DNA from: Saururus chinensis
Lineage: Eukaryota; Streptophyta; Magnoliopsida; Piperales; Saururaceae
Direction: 5' to 3'
Assembly: GCA_035235625.1 (NCBI GenBank)
Contig: CP141142.1
Span: 52,679,644-52,743,643, forward strand
Length of the DNA stretch: 64,000 bases
Made by a program: the position numbers and the translations under genes
In this document: in pieces, positions 1 to 13,000 of the stretch
Layout of the letters: each line of letters opens with the position of its first letter
Numbering within the stretch: the first letter of the stretch is position 1
The notes under the pieces: generated by a model
Told to the model about the DNA's origin: nothing
Seen by the model: the letters and a program-made list of their open reading frames with translations, nothing else
Databases searched by the model: none

Positions 1-1017
1 GCATAAATAAACTAGAAGTTCACAAGAGCACCGACAAAATCATGTTTCATCCTTTCAAAAGACGAAATCATTTAAGAGCTAATTTCATCCTTTCTATAGA
101 TTTCGTCCTTTGGAATGATATTCTAAAGAACAAAATTAATTAAAAAATATTAAGTACCAAACCAAAAATCACCGTAAGTGTAAACAACAAAACAAAACTA
201 CTCTTTTCATATTCTTTACACAACAAATATATACCTATAACACAGCATAACATCAATAAGTTTTACAGGCCGGGCCAAAGCTTTTAAGATTTTCTTGCCC
301 AGGCCCTGCCCAAAGTTCAACGGGCTTTAAAATTTTAAACTCAGCCCAGCACAAAGTCCATATCTTAAGGCCCAAGCCCGCATTGCGGGCCAGGCTGATT
401 TTGTAGGCCAACCCGTATTGCTTCTACTGCCCTTGGATTTCAAGGGTGGCTGTTTCATGCGTGATTTTAACCTCTTTTTCAACATGTGGGACCCATCATT
501 TAGATGAAATTTGATAAGCATCAAGGAACCCTAATAACGGATGTGTCAACACATTCCGTGGAAGTTAGTATACCAAACGCAATATCAGATGGGGCCCATT
601 TCTTGTAGGTCGGCCCCCACGATATTGTCTGTTTGAATTCCTCGTGTTATTACGACGTTTGTAAATTTCCCATTTGACAGTAGTGGAGCCCGCATCTAGA
701 TAGGCAGAAATAATGTGGGCTCTCCAAACTTCTTGCAGGGCATTACATGTTCAGAGGCATTTAAACAAGAAAGAACACAAGTGTGTTGCAACTTGCTAGC
801 GAAGACAAGAAATTTACGCACCCCGCGGGCAACTGGCTGGAACAGGGAGCTATTCATTTTTAGTGCTATCAGTCAGGAAAGTAAAAAATTTACAACATGA
901 AGCTGCTGTACATATTCCGAGATGCTCATGTGACGTAGCCTCCGACGCTGCCATTAGTGCATTTTCTGGCAAGTAAAAGGCGACGACCCAATTCAAATAT
1001 TAAGATTTGTCCATAAA
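1..1017. other. 3' flank of CUL4, no gene seen
   Basis: This stretch lies beyond the CUL4 stop codon and should hold its 3' UTR near 1,017. No canonical AATAAA on the minus strand stands out. Positions 270-420 are rich in GGCC, GGGCC and GGCCC words typical of degraded plant transposons, and 560-690 has another GC-rich patch. The short open frames here have no family features I recognise. Confidence 0.5.
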
Positions 1018-4000
1018 TCAAGCCAGATAATTATATATCTGAGGATTGCTCTTGTCCCGCTCCAAGTATTCTCTGTCTATGAGGCTTTCAATTCTTTTCT
1101 TCAGGTCTGCTGGCTTAATTGGGAATTTAAGCTGTCGCCAACAGCACAAATCGAAACATTATAAAATCAGAAATAATTTGCCAATCAAAATTATATTTGC
1201 AAGTGGCGGGTTTACTATCATATATTGGAAACTCAATCACGAATGAAAATCTGCATAGTTTTAGCTTTATACACAACAACGAGCATATGTAACAATTGAA
1301 ATGGAAACAAGACACCAACTATAGAAGATGCAATATTCAAGTGCGGCAACTAAAGAGCTAGACGTATATAGAAAAATTCCAAGACAGTCTTTTTAAAAGA
1401 AAGAACAATATAAAAGTTCCGTAAGTTCGCTACAGCTGCAATACCTGCTGAAAGAGCTCTGTTATCAAAAGTGTGTGGCTGAGAACCTTTCTTGTCTTCA
1501 TTATGCGAACTATTGCAGCATCAACCTGCACCATAATGGACGTGAGATCCTGCTCCTCCAGTAATTGACCCAGAAAAATGGCCCACTGAAACAGGAAGAT
1601 CATCTGCACTTTCTTTCTTTATATAATTGAATATGACATACACTCTTAAAACCTAGCTTTAAAATTAAGCAACAGTCTTTCTTAATACTAGATATATTCA
1701 GTTAAAGGATTTACACAATTTCATGTCAAAGGGAGAGAATTTACACATCTTCAGCATTTTTTGCACTTATTACACTTGTTCAGGTCAATTTTATGATATC
1801 AAATTAGTAAACCTGTTTCTTGATATCATAAAATGTGTAAATTCTGCTGCATTGACCTGAAAATGTGTAATCCCTTTTAGTTAAATTGGCTTGTACGACT
1901 TCACAATCAGGCTCACTGCCCAAGAAAAATCCTGATATCTCTCAACAAATATTGAGCAATAGTAACAAGGACTTTCTTAATACTAGATGTTCAGTTATAG
2001 AGGAATTTACACATTTTCCTGTCAATGCGACAGAATTTACACATCTTCAGCATTTTTCGCACTTATTACACTTGTTCAGGTCAATTTTATGACATCATTA
2101 CATTAGTAAACCGACTTAATACCATAATATGTGTAAATTTCACGAAACGGGCTGAAGATAGAGTAAATTCTGCTGCATTGACCTGAAAATGTGTACATCT
2201 GTTATGACCCATAATAATGCGTCAGTTAGGGAAATTAGTGAGTAGGTTAATCAGTTATTTGAATTGCCGCAGGATTTGTTTTGGTTTTGATTAGAATTAG
2301 TTATGTTAATGTCTATGTAGCTAGATGGGTTTCTTATGTACTCCACCAGGTTAGGCCAGCCTATTTAGGCATTTACTTTGTAATCACGACTTAGTTAAGA
2401 ATTATTTTGCCCTAATCTCTACTTTCTCTCTCCCCGACTCTCCCTTTCTCTCTCACGTTCCTTTCTTCTGACTGATCTTCCTCTCAATCTTCCTTTCAAA
2501 TCCATCTTCTCCTCTCAGTCTCTTCTCAGTCTCAACAATGTGTTATGACCCATAATAATGTGTCAGTTAGGGAAGTTAGTGAGTAGGCTAATCAGTTATT
2601 TGAATTGCCGCAGGATTTGTTTTGGTTTTGATTAGAATTAGTTATGTTAATGTACATGTAGCTAGATGGGTTTCTTATGTACTCCAGCGGGTTAGGCCAG
2701 CCTATTTAGGCATTTACTTTGTAATCACGACTTGGTTAAGAATTATTTTGCCCTAATCTCTACTTTCTCTCTCCCCGACTCTCCCTTTTTCACGTTCCTT
2801 TCTTCTGACTGATCTACCTCTCAATCTTCCTTTTAAATCCATCTTCTCCTCTCAATCTCTTCTCAGTCTTAACAATATCCCTCTTAATTAAATTGACATT
2901 TCCAACTTCACAATCAGGCTTTCACTGCCCAAAAAAATTCCCGATATCTCTCACCAAACATTCTCTCTCACAATTGAAGTCATGGTGAAGTTGGCAGACA
3001 TGCTGCTCTTAGGAAGTAGCGGTGGAGCATCTTGGTTATGTCCAAGTGGTTGCACTTTCCTAATTTAAAAGAAAGAGAGAACAACAGATCACATACAAAA
3101 TTCCATTTTGCATGTCAATTTCATAAGTCAAGGAAGTCTCTTCTTATAATTATATCTATTTGAGTATTTGTATCTAATGAGTGATGTGACAAGTTTGCTA
3201 TTTAGGCTCCATTGTCCACAAGAGAGGAAATTTAGATATTGATACACTACATAGGATAAACATGGGGTGGGTAAAGTAAAAAGCCACTTCAGGAGTGCTT
3301 TGTGATAGGCACCGCCCCAACTAGGCTTAAAAGAAATTTCTGCAGGTTAATGGTAAGGCCTGCAATACTCTATAGATTCGTACCCCAAAGAGTGGTCATA
3401 TAGATAAAACGAACAGTACTTGAAATGAGGATGCTAAGGCAGATGTCTGCAATAACTAGGAGATACCAATTAATAAATGAGAATATTTGAGATAACTTAA
3501 AAAAAATAACTTTAGAAAGAAAAGGTTAACAAAAGTAGGTTGCGTTGGAATGGGCATACACAAAAAAGATCAAGTGATTACCCAGAAAGAAAGTTTGAGT
3601 GGATGCAGTTGAAGAGGCCCAAAAAGGGAGAATAAGATTCATGAGAACATGGATGGAGCCAATAGCAAAAGATATCACTATGCTATCTGTTGTCACTGAC
3701 CCCAATTTGTAGGGAGAAGGTGCTTCTTGATCATGATTCTTTTAAGTGTAATTTTGATTTCACTTTTCTATGACATCTCTTTCCTTAGAAAATAATCAGT
3801 TAAGCTCTATCATCAAAACATTAATCTGATAGGCAGAGACCAATGATTCACATGCATGACAATCAGGATTGAGTTCAATCCACTTAAGAAAAAAAGGTAA
3901 ATGTGAACCTGATACTGGCGATCCTGGAAGACTCTTTCTGTCGTGCTTGTGTTCTCCTCTACTGTCTCCTTCATCTGAATTGCATTCACCTAAAATACAT

Positions 4001-7000
4001 AATAGTTTCTACTGTGAATAACATTTATCTCTCTTCTTACAACAAACACTATTAATCACCAATTAACATGAATGGATTGCACACTTAATGCCACCACAAC
4101 CCTCCTCCCTCCAGGTAGTGACCATCACTGCATTGTAGCACACTGGCAGAGTGATGAGTAATAAACTGAGTGACAAGAAGATGTTTGAATCCATGGCTGC
4201 TGCAGCAATAAATATTTAACAAATTGAACAATGTGTCCTATGACTGCCAACATGATGCTCCTTTATCAGGCTAGGCATCAGTTTATTGGTGTGTGGCATG
4301 TGCAGAATGAAGAGCCTCAATCATATAACTCATGGCAAGAAGGAGAAAACTAGACAGCCGGTTAACTCAATATAACAAACATAAGCATTAAATAGAAGAA
4401 CAGTCAAAGAACCTTTATACGATAGAGAGGGGCACTAAATTCTTCATTGAATAGAAATGAGTCGTCATCCTCCACTTCTCTGCCCTTGGGGAACTATCAA
4501 CAACATCACAAATAAGAAATTAGAAATTGTCTTCACAAAAAGTTCATCATAATGGTATCAATATATAAAAGAATCCGACAAGGGAGAGAGCAAGAAATTA
4601 ACAACCCACCCACCTTTTGAAGCACACGAACTTTGCCACATGCAAGTGATTGCAAAGTCCTCCTCAGCTCTTTATCTTCAATACCAGTGGAATCTTTGAT
4701 GTCTTGGAAGGACAACTTTGGAGTGTCATTGAACAGCATTAAAACAACAGTCTGGAGGTCGAATGTGCACAAAAGCATTTAGGGCTACCAATTACCAAAA
4801 AGGCCGAAAGGAACCATCACTGTGTATTGCTATATGTAAGCAGCAACCAGAAGGGGCACCAACCTGAAAGAGAGAAACTGCTAACTCCTTTTTACCTTTC
4901 GGAAACTCGGCTTTTAGTACACAGTGGCCTAATGAGTTTTGCCACATTAAACGTCTTCCACTGTACTTGCTCAAGTAGAATTCTTTAAATATATCCTGTC
5001 ATACCCAACATGCAACAAGAGGAAAACCATGTAACAGTCAGATAAAAGCAACTTCCGGAAAACAACTGATATATTATAGCTATGACTAGCCGAGAAGATT
5101 AACCTGATAAACATTTAACTCATGTGGGAGACGAACATCCATGGGTGGATAGGTTGGCCAGTACCTATGGATGATACAATTCTTTATCACAGCTAGATAC
5201 AATACTTTGGCTGCACAATAATTATAGCAATAAATTTCATAAAAAAACTCACCCAGTTGTCAATACATGGACACTCATCTCTATACCCATTGGTAGTTTG
5301 GTTCTGGCCTGAGATGACTGTTTGAAGGACTCATTGATTTCTTTAGATAATTCGATATCCTGAGACCAACCCAGCGTTATTAGAAACCATCAATTGACCT
5401 CCTCAGGTAGCAAAACAGCCCTTCTTTAGTTACTATTCCTTTTTTCTCCGCCAATGCCAAAAACACCAAGTTTTCATGCCAGTTATATAGATCAAAGGTA
5501 CATGTAAAAGGTGACAAACCATGTGTAACTGCATTCAAGGCTCAGTGACCACACAGTTGCTTGTAATAGGATATGGATTTAATATTAGTAAGATTTACTA
5601 TTAACAGTATTGAAGGAATTGTTTCTGTTTATGCATCCTTGTCCAGAAAGCTTCTAGGAATCAGTTGAATGTGTCAGGTTCTCCCCTCACCTGTATATAT
5701 TCATTTCCCCAGCCCACATCTCTTATAATCCTAAAATACATATCATATAAAATTGAACCAAACCCTGTTTCAGTAAAAAAAGTGGAAATTGAATTCTTTT
5801 TACTATCTAGTCTCGACAGGGGGTAATAATGAGCTAAGCCTCAAACAAAATAATAATAATAATAAAGAAGAGCTGAACCAGCTCAAGAGCTGAACCCACT
5901 CTCAGCTACAAGCTCATGGGTCTGGGCTCGCCAAGCAAAGCTCAAGCTCCGTCTTGGCTAATTCAGCTTGACTAGTATACTTTATAATACATTTTATGCA
6001 TGTAATTATGCAATAAATTTCTATATTAATACTTTTTTTATAAAGCTATAAATATTCTGTGTAAAAGAATGAATATTTTAATGCATTTCTCCTACTTGGC
6101 TTGATTCTAGTTCAAGCCAGGTTGGCTGGGCTAGAAACCAGAGACTCAGCTCAAGTCATGCTGGGCAGAAGCTCAACTCGCGGCTATGGCCCCTACTCAG
6201 CAGTTTCACTGTACTAGTAAATGAACCTTTACCAATATCTCACAGTAAGTTGCAGTATATGACTCTTTCTAACTTTGCCTCTGTTGTAATTGTTATTTAT
6301 CCCAAAATTCCTAGGAAAACCCAAAACCTTCAATTTCAACTACGTTTCTCTGCTTCCTCAACTGCGGTCAGAAACAATTTTCATTTGCAAAAAATAAGTA
6401 TTTATAAAGACATAGTGATATGAAGTAAATACAGTGCTTGTTATCAAGCTAATTGTCCTAACATAAAATCCACCTTAAACATCCCTTCAAGTTTATTGGT
6501 AAATTGGCTCCCACATTCCGTCTTGAGCTGCACAATAATATAAGTATTGAATGATTAGCATGTATCTGTAAATAAGAGGAAAAAAATACACGTATATGCA
6601 CTTGCATCAAACTTGAACAACTTACCTTGGAGATGATCGACTTTTCTGCATCAATGGAGGCACTCTTTCCTAGAAGCAGTCTTTTTGCAAGGTCTTTCTT
6701 GTAGAAAGCTTCAAACACATCTTTACCCTTCATTATCAAGGAGAAAATACAAGACATGATACCATCAGGAAACAAGCAGTTCTATATGTAAAAGAAACAT
6801 ATATGTAAAGAAAAAGAGCATATATATTGGCAGGATGTTACACATGTTCACAAATGTAAGGAGAATCCTACGGTAAACTGTAAACAACCTACAGCTTCCA
6901 TTTAGCACTAGCATCAAGAGCTGGACTAGCTCATCATTTTCATACCAACTTATCCAAGTACTGGTGACACAGATTCTAGATCATAATTGGACATTGAGGA

Positions 7001-10000
7001 ACTTAGCAGTGATATCAAAGTTGGCATCAAAACAAGAGCTTGTCTGTATAAATCTAAATGAAACAGGAATTGGATTATGCTTCAGGAAAACAAGGAGGAT
7101 CCTGCAGCAACCCAAGGCTTCCATTAAGGACAAGCATGAGAACTTGCCTCATTATCACCATCATCAATAATCATCATCATGATCAACAATATATGTAAGT
7201 TATTGGTTGGCAACACATTGTAGATTACAATTTGACTGAGGCTAACTTAAATGGAAAATTAATCTCGAATACCCTTCTGACACAACAGTCTACAAGAAAA
7301 TAACAAGATGAAATTGACTGTCAATCATCAATATATGCTTTCCATGATTAAATGTGGTCTTCTTCGCGAAATGATGGTTGCCCCAATAACAATAGGTCAA
7401 TCATTAACACAAGTTATCATCAAATTAAAAACTTGCCTGTATAAATCTAAATAAAACCAGCACTCTATCAAGGGTACCCTCTAACTCCTCTTCAGATGTC
7501 CCCTTGTTACCAGCCCGAAGTTTCTCATCCAAGAACTTTGCAATCAACTCAGCAGGTCGGTTCTGTAAAAGATATAAAGAGTTGCAATTAGTCCCAACAG
7601 AGAAGCATGTAAAAGCTACACAAAACTGTCTCAGCATTATTCAGGTGTTCCTTATCATCTCTAATTAATAATTTTCGCAAGCATAAATTCCATTTTGAGA
7701 TGAAAAAAATACTTGAGAAGACAATAAAGCATTTTGTCCAATTTTCTTACAATGCAAAACCACTTAATCATAAAGATGGCACTTGAGCCTGACAAGAAGT
7801 AAATTTGCAAACAACTGCCAGCTACAAAAGTATAAAACCCTCAATCAGAATCCTGCCTTGGATACTGACAAAAACTACATTAAAGTACTGAGAGCATTCT
7901 CACATGTATGCTTGATACTGAGAGGAGATCACCACTGCTCATGTATGCCCATAGACCATCTCCCCCTCACTATTTCTATTGAATTTTATGAAAGAACACA
8001 TAGGAGGGACACATAGGATTGAATCCACAATCCTAACTCAAATCCATGAGCAGAAGGAACCAAATAGAATAGAGAATCCAAACTAATGAAATAAAATGAC
8101 AAATTGGAAGGAAAGCATTTTTAAACATACATGATTAAATTCAGGTAGAAGATAGCATATGTTAAGTAATGCTAACCTGTCGCAAATTAATAAGATGTTC
8201 AAAAGCCTCCTTTATGGTGTTCGAGAATGCCTCGTTTCTAGAGAAACTTATTTCCCAAATTGTATCAAGAGATGACTTGAACTCCAAAAGATAAGACACC
8301 AGATCTCTGTCTTTCTCTTCATCCATAATTATCCCCTGCCCAGTTCCACGAATATAAGAACTAAGAGCTAGCCGGAGTGACTCAAGTGCATTAAGTCTCG
8401 CAAACAGTCCATACATCCGTTGAAGATCCTCGATGCGATTTGCATCCATAAGTAATGTGAATCCCTGCCAAAGAGATAGCAAATAAAATCCATACATAAT
8501 GTAATTGGCATAATATGAAGTATGGATTTAATTGCTAGGTAGGAAATGGGTAACTTGAAAGAAAGGCTACAGACAAATATACGCATAGCCATCACCTTAT
8601 CAAGAATGGCAGATATATGGCGGTCAAGAAGTTGCCTTTCAGCAGTTGCCACAAGGGGCTTCCACGTACTTGAGTCCAAGTATAGCAAGCACCTTTCATG
8701 TTCTTCATGCAACCGTAACTGCAATAATTGTGTCAGTGTATTCATTAAATAGTCTCTATTCCTCTTTGAACCTAGACCTGTAGTCATTTGCATTTTATTT
8801 TGTTCAATCATGGAAAATGATGCAGTATCAAGTGAAACTGAAGGAATATCTGCTGATAGCAAGTAAGACAGAATAATCACCTCAACATGTTTCAGGTAAT
8901 CAGGAACATCTGACTGTTGCATGTACTTCACACCTTCATCTGCATAAAATTCAGATGTGCATTCAAGAAATGGCTTCTCAAAGCTTTCAGTATAGATCCC
9001 CAAGGCAGTGAACATCTGCAGAAGATGGCTAACAAGTGTTCTATCGATGGCTTCGCCTAATCTGGGTAAACAGGACCGTGAATGTTATGAAGAGAGTGAC
9101 AGACTAAAAGTCATAATAAAAATAGCGTAAGAAATCACCAACCATTTTCTTCACCATAACTATGAAATATGCAGGCAAAAAGTTAAAGGCACATTAATTC
9201 ACAGTTGCAGCATAGGTGTCCAGTAAGTAGACAAATGCAATCTAACAAGATACGTTGTATAAATAATTGTGCCAAGCCTTCAACATATTCACACAATAGA
9301 GCATCTCCCGTGATCAAACTTCCACAACGAGATCAAGATACAAATGTTATTGGAGAGAAACCAATCAACAACTCTTATAAAAAATGAAACAAAGGAGACC
9401 TAAAATGAATGCTACAATGGCACATATATATACATATGGAAAAGTTAATATGCATGTCACATATTTGGAATATGTGAGGCTCATGGTGCATCATCTAACC
9501 ATTTAGGGTGGGGAGAGGGGGGCAACTTATAAGAACCTGCCTGCCCCCGTGCAAAGCTTTATGTACATGCAGTACAGTGCACGAAGCTGGTCTCATATCT
9601 TTTACTTTGCAGCAACCGTGATGTCATGGGCTCAACTCAAGAGTGCAATTGACGGTGGTTGAAGTGGCAATCAATTTGATGTGTATGATTACACATCAGA
9701 ATTGTTCGCTGGTTTTAGACATGTGTTCTAGCTTCAATTTTTTATCCAAAGGCAAGAACTTAAGCATCCTTCACCCTATGCCATGGGGGTACAACTGTGG
9801 TTCCTCTTCCTCAAAAGGGAAAGATCCAAGCGCAATACAAGCTAGATAGGCTTTGCTCTTCCAATTTTAGGCTCACCTTTCCTAGTTGGACTCCATTTGA
9901 GGCTCCTAGGTTCCCTAATTATAGGTCATATTGTATTAAGGGCAAGAGTTTTTGCATCGTTTTGAAGGCTTTTAAAGCATTGTAATCTTCTTGTAACTCT

Positions 10001-13000
10001 CTCAAATTATAGCAAATTGGTTGTGAACCATGTGGTATGCACGATTTGCCAATCCATGTAAATCCTTGTGTTCTCTTTTCTTCTTTGTTATTAGTTATTG
10101 TGTGGTTTTTCGTGCAACATAGGTTATTGGGGCACAACAACTGATAGGAAAACTGTGATTCAAGCAATGGCAGAAGGGAAGGTGAAGATCAATGGAGCAA
10201 ACTTCGGTTTAGAGGGTTTGTGGCAACCAATCTCATGGACGAAGTCTGAGAAAATGCAAAATAAAGAGTGGGCGATACTTGATTGTAAAGTTGTCGGCAT
10301 AGTGCAATTGACTATCATATCACCTGTGTCAGCGAATAGTACCTAGGAGAAGATGACAACAGCTGTTTTGCGGATTTGGAGAAGATGTACAAAAAACCCT
10401 ATGCATCAAAAAGGTGAATTTTAATGAAGAAGTTGTACAACTTGATAAAGCCACAAGACGCCATTGTTGCCTAATACCTCAACAAGTTCATCACCATTGC
10501 AAGTCAATTGGAATTAGTTGGGATCATGTTCAATGATAAGGCCAGGGGCCTTGTACTCTTGTCAAGTTTGCCAGAAAACTTGGATGACTTGTTCGTGGTA
10601 GTGGGCAACTACACTGCAAAGATGAAAATAGAGGACGTTGTTAGATTCATTCTTAGATAAGAGGTTTGAACGACAAATTTGGGGGAGTCATCAAAATCGA
10701 GTTCAGCATTGAATGTTGAGAAGAGCAGGAGAAAGGCATCTAGAGGGAAGGGCGACCGATCAAAGTTCAATAGAGGACGGTCAAAATCTCACCAAGGAAA
10801 AGGTGACGTCTGCTCACAAGAAGGATTGCATAGCACCTAAGAAACAAGATAACAATCAGGGAGTTAAAGATGTAAACCTTATTGAGGAATAAGATAATGA
10901 TGATTTGATTTTATCCCTAGATTCTTGTATTAAGTCTTGGTCGTAGACTCGATGAGTCGTCTCATGCAACATTGAGGAAATCGGTGTTCAAATACTGCGT
11001 ACGGAAATTTTGGATAAGTGTATCTAGGTGATGATGAGGTCTTCAACATTGTTGGTAAAGGTGAAGTCCAAATACCTCAGATGTAATTGTGCTTAAGTTG
11101 AAGGATACACATGCCTAGTCTAACAAGGAACTTAATTTTTGTCAGCCAATCAGCTGAAAGTGGCATTTTCGGTGGTGATTCGCAGAAGATGACCAAAAGA
11201 GCTATGGTGTTGGCTTGGGGTTAAAAGGAGGGGACCTTATACATGTTCTCAGGATGTCACGGAGCCATTAAATTTGCATCATATTTGTGTTGACACAGAT
11301 TTGTGCCATCAGAGATTTCCACATGAGTGAGAAAGGAACCAAAATTATCATGTCAAAGGGAAATCTACCAGGGTTAAAGTTGTTGAACTTGGATTTCCAT
11401 AAATATTGAATCTTTGAGATGCAAAATCACGTAGATTTCACCAAGGTAGCAGTGTCTCGCAAATCTGAGTGTCCTACCTTATCTCGGTGGTTTAACATAT
11501 TTTACTTTCATAAATGATGCTACCAAGAAATTATGGTTGTACATCTTTATAATCAAATCTAATATAAGTGATGCCTTTAAAAATTGGAAAACCCTACTTG
11601 AGAGGGAGACAGGACTGAAATTGAAATGTCTCAAGTCCAATAACGGCGGGGAATACTATCACAAAGAATTTGAAGCCTGCCAATGGCATTAGGAAACTGA
11701 ACACAGTGCCAAGTAAGCTAAGGCAGAACAAAGTTGCTGAGCTTATGAATAGAACGATCCCATAACTTGCTAGAAGCATGAGTATCTATCCCAGGTTGCT
11801 TAAGCAAATCTCAGCCGATGTAGTGACCACAGATGTATATTTGATTAATGAAGGACATTAGTTTCCCTGGATGGTGGATTGTCTGATGAAGCTTGGACTG
11901 GAAAGGAGGTAAATCTACTCCAATTTCGTATATTTGGTTGCACCACCTTTGTCCATAATGAACCTGAGAATGAGCTTGAAGCTAAGTTCATAAGTGTTAT
12001 TTCATAAGCTATGGTATTGATAGCTATGGTTATAGACCCATCCTAAGAAAAGGAATGGAATGAGGAGTATGGAAGTGGTATTTATTAAATATTATTTTCT
12101 ACAAAGACAAGCAGGTACTACAAATGGGGAAGATGAGCCTGATTTCATCAAATTTGAGAAGATTGACAAGAGAAATGTGCTCATGGTTTGCAATATCTTT
12201 TACCAAAGATTTATCCATGACCTAAAAATACAATATATCGGAGATATTGGGAAAAAAATATCAACCCAAAAATATTTTCACTAAGTATCTTGTTAATCTA
12301 AGCATATATTAATATCTAAAAGCCCTAATACTAACCTCAAACAATCATAACACCGTGTGAATACACTATACTAACCTAAATTACACATCAAGTGGAAAAC
12401 ATATCAATAATGATAAAGAAGAACAAGTTTGAAGGCAATATCAATGATAAAGTGGAGAACATGATGGTGTATATCTAGGTATCTAAATAAAGCTTAAAAG
12501 TCAAAATAAGAATCTATAATGGAGAACATGATAGTGTATTGGTCATCGGTGCAAGAGAAGATGCTATAAAGTTGTAGAGTAAAGAGTGCCCAAATGTTGT
12601 CACTGCATGCTTGGAGGGGCACTGGAAAGTAGGAGTGAACCCAAGATATTGCCCAATATCTGAGATACATTGCCAACATGTTAGATGTATCTCAGATTGT
12701 ATCAGCCAAGTGACAAATGTCTCAGATATTGCCAACCATCATGAGCTAAATCTCAAGCTGTTAAACTCCCCAAGTAGAACCACTAGCACCTCTTCTATTG
12801 AGGTCTACTCGGATGTGCACGACAAAGGTTCCACTTTCTCCTTTTGTTACATTGATTATTGTCGACTGACAAATGTAAGAAAGTTTTGGGGAAGCATAGA
12901 AGTTTGAAATTAAGAAAGAGTGGAGCATGCAACGGATGATGAGATGGATTCTCTCACCAAATTTGTGAACTAGTTAAGTTGCCCAAAGGGAAGAAGACTT

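Noticed and set aside
9643-10346. Plus-strand frames of 62-82 codons as possible small genes in CUL4 intron 3
   Set aside because: They overlap the leader and gag of a dead copia element and carry no independent features.
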